A stretch of DNA of 19,492 nucleotides from the NCBI GenBank assembly GCA_900770445.1, contig CAAGKO010000092.1:1-19492 (forward strand), in the 5' to 3' direction. Under the pieces are notes generated by a model, which saw nothing but the letters and a program-made list of their open reading frames with translations, had not been told where the DNA came from and searched no databases. Of this stretch, positions 16,908 through 19,492 are shown one piece after another. The stretch is from an uncultured Oribacterium sp. Lineage in GTDB: Bacteria; Bacillota; Clostridia; Lachnospirales; Lachnospiraceae. Position 1 is the stretch's first letter; each line of letters begins with the position of its first letter. A program made the translations under genes and the position numbers.

Positions 16908-17150
16908 TGCGTGTAGCGGAAAGCGATGGAGCTGGGGCCGATGACGCATTTCGGGTCTGTCAACCATGTCGTCAGACAAGTGGCGTCCAACCACCGCCCG
17001 CATACTCGGCCTGTTTTCCTTATAGGGAAAACAGACCTCAGACAATTGCGGTCGGTCGTTGTGACTTGGGACGCCACTAGCTGTCGACATGGGACAGACA
17101 TCGAAATGCTCTACGGTCCCCAGCTCTCATCGCTTTCCGCTGCACTCGCA
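16908..17150. repeat. Long imperfect hairpin (~243 bp), possible MITE or structured RNA
   Basis: Two arms of about 110 bp are imperfect inverted copies of each other. The outer pair is AGCGGAAAGCGATG (left, from 16915) against CATCGCTTTCCGCT (right, 17128-17141). Inner matches include GCATTTCG/CGAAATGC, TCTGTC/GACAGA, CATGTCG/CGACATG and AGTGGCGTCC/GGACGCCACT. The apex is CTGTTTTCC-ttatag-GGAAAACAG (17011-17034). No convincing ORF fits inside, and no direct target-site repeat is obvious at the ends. The right end coincides with the place where the neighbouring small ORF loses its family sequence, which suggests a miniature inverted-repeat element inserted there; a structured RNA is the alternative. 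Confidence 0.7.
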
Positions 17151-17300
17151 CTGAGAAACCCTTCTGAATTTCGCCAGCTCTTCCACTGACAATTCACGAC
17201 TGTCCTCGTCAAACACAATCGGTCGCTCCGCAACCTCTTTCAGCATATCCACCTGATCCTTCGTTGGAGTGCGATGAACATTCACGTTACACTTCATCAT
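17127..17300 (-). CDS. Truncated BrnA-antitoxin-like small protein
   Basis: This 57-aa ORF has AAAGGAG 8 nt before its ATG (17300; a second ATG is at 17297). The segment RPIVFDEDSRELSVEEL then AKFRRVS (about residues 26-49) resembles the N-terminal half of small Lachnospiraceae proteins of about 80-100 aa with a P-x-x-[FY]DED-x-x-EL pattern, whose C-terminal half is a BrnA-like ribbon-helix-helix antitoxin domain. Here that half is missing: after FRRVS come only QCECSGKR and a stop, all encoded inside the right arm of the long hairpin. It is therefore probably a remnant cut by insertion. No toxin gene is seen beside it. The family link is from memory of sequence pattern. Confidence 0.5.
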   Translation of the reverse strand: MMKCNVNVHRTPTKDQVDMLKEVAERPIVFDEDSRELSVEELAKFRRVSQCECSGKR

Positions 17301-17365
17301 TTTGATTTCTCCTTTGCCCTCTGCATCCTGTCAACTTATCTCGATTGTAGCAGTTTTATATGATT

Positions 17366-18013
17366 TTAAACAGTAATATGTGCCTTCAGCTTATCGAAGG
17401 TCTTCTCGCCGATCCGTTTCACGTTCATGATTTCTTCCGGAGCGGCGAAACCGCCGTGGGCTACACGATAGGCGATGATGTTTTTTGCGGTGGAGGGGCC
17501 GACACCCGGGAGTGCATCGAGTTCTTCCAGGGTGGCGGTGTTCAGGTTCACGCGTTTGTCTTCAACCGGCACCACCGTTGGATCAGCGATAAATTCCGTC
17601 TGTGTTGCCATCATCGAAGCATCTGTTACGTTCGCAGCAGTGCTCGTTATGACCTGCGTGACCTGGTTTGCATCAGGCAACGTTTCTTCTATCGATTCCA
17701 CCTGGCTTTCTATCGGCGTTTCAATCTCCTGTAGGATGGTCTGGCATGTTTCATCGTCTGTCGTCTCCGGCTGTAGATAGCTCTCGATTTTGAACTTCGT
17801 TTCCTGTACTTCTTTATCCTGATTTCTATTTGTTTTCACTGTTGATTCATCCACGTTCGTCATGATCGCTGCATTCGTTACCTGGCTGCGCTCGACGGTC
17901 ATGTAATAAAGGCCGGCGACGGCCATGAGGATGATCATCATGGTCTGGCGGATTTTCGCCAGTTTTTCTTTTCGTTTATGCTGCTCTTTCGCAGTCAGCG
18001 GATCGTTTCCCAT
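17366..18013 (-). CDS. ComEA-like helix-hairpin-helix DNA-binding protein
   Basis: With the ATG at 18013 (AAAGGA 8 nt upstream) the product is 215 aa. A basic N-terminus is followed by one transmembrane helix (about 22-40), then a long Thr/Glu/Gln-rich low-complexity linker (about 41-150) predicted outside the cell. The last 64 residues form a ComEA-type double helix-hairpin-helix: VNLNTATLEELDALPGVG, then AKNIIAYR and IMNVKRIGEKTFDKL. ComEA binds double-stranded DNA at the membrane during competence. The SLBB domain usual in Gram-positive ComEA is not apparent, and comEC is not adjacent. A GTG at 18049 with GGGAGGGGG upstream is an alternative start adding 12 residues. Confidence 0.85.
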   Translation of the reverse strand: MGNDPLTAKEQHKRKEKLAKIRQTMMIILMAVAGLYYMTVERSQVTNAAIMTNVDESTVKTNRNQDKEVQETKFKIESYLQPETTDDETCQTILQEIETPIESQVESIEETLPDANQVTQVITSTAANVTDASMMATQTEFIADPTVVPVEDKRVNLNTATLEELDALPGVGPSTAKNIIAYRVAHGGFAAPEEIMNVKRIGEKTFDKLKAHITV

Positions 18014-18195
18014 CTCTGTTCCTTTCTGTTTTCCACATTTCAAAGACACGCTGTCCCCCTCCCACAACGTCCTTTCGTCAATCTCACTGTCTTGCCAATG
18101 CTGCCGAAATTTTCATGTTACCGCCCCTCCGGGCCCCCTGCCGGAACTGTAACTAAACTTCTACATCTTCATCGTTTGATCGTGCATATCCGCTA

Positions 18196-18223
18196 TTGAC
18201 ATGACTTTCCTCTGCTTTATAAT
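18196..18223 (+). promoter_or_regulatory. Sigma-A promoter of the thiT leader
   Basis: Perfect TTGACA (18196-18201) and TATAAT (18218-18223) boxes are separated by 16 bp. Transcription would start near 18230, immediately before the TPP riboswitch. Confidence 0.85.
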
Positions 18224-18233
18224 GGTCCTTGAT

Positions 18234-18316
18234 TGCTAGGGGCGCTTATGCTGAGAGGATTCTTCATAGAACCAACCCTTCTCACCTGATCAGGTTAATA
18301 CCTGCGTAGGGAAGCA
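18234..18316 (+). ncRNA. TPP riboswitch aptamer (THI element)
   Basis: The conserved TPP-aptamer blocks appear in order: GGGGCGC (18239-18245), CTGAGA (18251-18256), ACCC (18275-18278), CACCTGATCAGGTTAATACC (18283-18302) and TGCGTAGGGAA. TGCT (18234-18237) and AGCA (18313-18316) can close P1, and GGGG with ACCC forms P2. It binds thiamine diphosphate and lies between a strong promoter and a thiamine transporter gene, so the regulated gene and ligand agree. Confidence 0.96.
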
Positions 18317-18391
18317 TGACAGCATTTTTCTGCTGTCTATATTCTGCCCCTCCTGGCCAAGTCACGGATGATCCGTGCGATTCAAAGGAGG
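18317..18391 (+). promoter_or_regulatory. Expression platform of the TPP riboswitch
   Basis: CCTCCT (18349-18354) can pair with the Shine-Dalgarno AGGAGG (18386-18391), with a small hairpin CACGGA-TGA-TCCGTG (18363-18377) nested between them. The overlapping GCCCCT (18346-18351) can instead pair with AGGGGC (18238-18243), which is needed for aptamer helix P2. The two pairings exclude each other, so ligand binding should free CCTCCT to hide the ribosome binding site. A further hairpin GACAGCA/TGCTGTC (18318-18337) has no U-tract after it. Translational control is an inference from these complementarities. Confidence 0.6.
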
Positions 18392-18398
18392 TTTTTTT

Positions 18399-18932
18399 AT
18401 GTCAAAAAACGTTAAGGTTCTGGTTTACTGTGCGGTATGCATCGCACTTGCGACGGTCACCTCGATGATCAAGGTGTTTGAGTTCCCGACCGGTGGCTCC
18501 ATCACCCTGTGCTCGATGCTCTTCGCGATGCTGCCTGGCTTCTTTTTCGGTCCGGCGATCGGTATCGCGGCGGGTGTAGCCTATGGTATCCTGCAGTTCA
18601 TCATTGACCCATACGTACTGACACCGGTACAGGCGATCCTCGATTATGTGTTCGCCTTCGGTGCATTTGGTATTTCCGGCTTCTTCGCAAGCCATAAGAA
18701 CGGTCTTCGCCTCGGCTACATCGCTGCCTGCATCGGAAGATACGTCTTCGCCTTTCTGAGCGGCTGGGTATTCTTCGGCGAGTATGCCTGGGAGGGCTGG
18801 AATCCGGCAGCCTACTCTGCGGTCTATAATCTCATCTACATCGGTGCAGAGGCAGTCATCACCCTGATCATCCTTTCGATCCCGGCGATGTCCACTGCCA
18901 TCCAGCGCACGAAGCGCAGTGCACTGCAGTGA
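18399..18932 (+). CDS. thiT: ECF thiamine transporter substrate-binding component ThiT
   Basis: The start is ATG 18399, with AAAGGAGG 7 nt upstream; an earlier in-frame GTG (18375) lies within the leader hairpin and is rejected. The 177-aa protein is almost wholly hydrophobic, with about six membrane helices. The motif PVQAILDY (76-83) followed by AFGAFGISG is typical of ThiT S components, as is the aromatic-rich W-x-F-F-GEYAW region (about 123-131). ThiT binds thiamine and works with the shared ECF module (EcfT and two EcfA ATPases), which is not in this window. The TPP riboswitch upstream confirms the substrate class. Confidence 0.95.
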   Translation: MSKNVKVLVYCAVCIALATVTSMIKVFEFPTGGSITLCSMLFAMLPGFFFGPAIGIAAGVAYGILQFIIDPYVLTPVQAILDYVFAFGAFGISGFFASHKNGLRLGYIAACIGRYVFAFLSGWVFFGEYAWEGWNPAAYSAVYNLIYIGAEAVITLIILSIPAMSTAIQRTKRSALQ

Positions 18933-19125
18933 CACGATATTCTTTTCTGTTTTTAATTTTTGAGAACCGGACAGAAGAAATCTGCCCGTGATCGACACCT
19001 ATTTGTCAGATACACTGATTCTACCTGAACCACCGAAGAAATACAAGAAGCCATCAAAAAATCGGCGCCTGTTTTCCTCCGAGCGTTACTGTTCACTCGT
19101 CAACTGGATTCAGGCAGGAGCCGGA

Positions 19126-19163
19126 GGGGCAGCAACGTAGGAACAGCACTCCGTTGCCGCCCC
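19126..19163. repeat. GC-rich hairpin downstream of thiT
   Basis: GGGGC-a-GCAACG (19126-19137) pairs with CGTTGC-c-GCCCC (19152-19163): 11 of 12 positions pair around a 14-nt loop. The CCGCCCCT block repeats 11 bp later. No U-tract follows, so it is not a standard terminator. The remaining sequence from 18933 to 19187 shows no gene; a weak hairpin (18968-18988) is its only other structure. Confidence 0.5.
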
Positions 19164-19187
19164 TTCGCCGCCCCTGGCCAACGTTCC

Positions 19188-19492
19188 TATCCAATATAGT
19201 TTGATTATAAAAATACTGGATATGTTTTTATAGTGTAAGCATTACAGGCGGCTGCAAAATATCCACTATTAGGCGATTTCAAAAATACTGGATACGAAAA
19301 GCCTTATTTCCTAAGAGGAATCCGGGATCGCATATCCAGTATTTAAAAAAAGAAGGTTTATTGGATATCAGCCGAAAGAAACTCTTCTCTGAAGTCAGAA
19401 ATACATATCCACCATTTAAAAAAGCGAGGATTATTCGATAGTACGCTTATATGCGTATGCCTGATTTCGCAGAAAACTATCCAATAAGTGCC
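19188..19492. repeat. Phased array of TATCCA/TGGATA inverted-repeat units
   Basis: Four 35-bp units, each TATCCA-N23-TGGATA (TCGATA in the last), lie at 19188-19222, 19260-19294, 19333-19367 and 19406-19440. A fifth begins at 19478 and leaves the window. Unit starts are 72, 73, 73 and 72 bp apart. Units 1-2 end in AAAAATACTGGATA, while units 3-4 start TATCCAGTATTT or a like sequence, so the pairs face each other around about 19313. Each 37-38 bp interval holds its own small dyad, for example TGTAA-gca-TTACA, TTCCT-aag-AGGAA and TACGC-ttatat-GCGTA. Interiors of the units are AT-rich and diverged. There is no gene in it, and its function is unknown. Confidence 0.75.

Noticed and set aside
16926..17189. 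87-aa plus-strand ORF through the long hairpin
   Set aside because: No convincing ribosome binding site or family motif; it is explained by the inverted-repeat sequence, and the minus strand carries the better-supported small ORF.
18121..18146. GC-rich inverted sequence before the thiT promoter
   Set aside because: Pairing is short and irregular (CCGG repeats in a C-rich run); it is not distinguishable from chance.
18968..18988. Hairpin CGGACAGA/TCTGCCCG as thiT terminator
   Set aside because: One mismatch and no U-tract after it; too weak to call.
19188..19492. CRISPR array (35-bp repeats, 37-38 bp spacers)
   Set aside because: Spacing is CRISPR-like, but the repeats are not identical, change orientation halfway, and the intervals contain their own dyads. 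No cas gene is visible.

Overview
The window reads as chromosomal DNA of a moderately GC-rich Clostridia, most likely a Lachnospiraceae-type Firmicute. The evidence is the conserved block asp23-nusB-xseA-xseB-ispA-dxs-tlyA-nadK-argR-recN, strong Shine-Dalgarno sequences, sigma-A type promoters, a TrpR-like YerC protein, a DegV protein and an ECF-type thiamine transporter. The species cannot be named from sequence alone.

Left part (1-6.7 kb). The window opens inside the 5' end of a group II intron on the minus strand, sitting just beyond the terminator of a yerC-like regulator gene. Next come a membrane-anchored polysaccharide deacetylase-like protein (minus) and, divergently, a DegV fatty-acid-binding protein (plus) with a strong promoter. 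degV converges on a PrsA-like foldase lipoprotein across a bidirectional terminator. The foldase gene lies at the end of a likely minus-strand unit glgA > divergent-PAP2 protein > foldase.

Central part (6.8-16.8 kb). One long minus-strand run encodes, in order of transcription, an Asp23/YloU protein, NusB, exonuclease VII (XseA, XseB), farnesyl diphosphate synthase, DXP synthase, TlyA, NAD kinase, ArgR and RecN. It joins isoprenoid supply, DNA repair, rRNA transcription/methylation and arginine control in a classical Firmicute order. folD is absent and nadK lies between tlyA and argR.

Right part (16.8-19.5 kb). This part is accessory-like. A ~243-bp imperfect long hairpin lies beside a small ORF that looks like the N-terminal half of a BrnA-antitoxin-like protein, cut short where the hairpin begins. 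Then follow a ComEA-like DNA-binding protein (minus) and a TPP riboswitch controlling thiT (plus), with an apparent translational expression platform. The last ~300 bases carry no gene but hold a regularly phased array of TATCCA/TGGATA boxes: 35-bp inverted-repeat units every 72-73 bp, running off the window. The array and the long hairpin are the least explained parts of the window.
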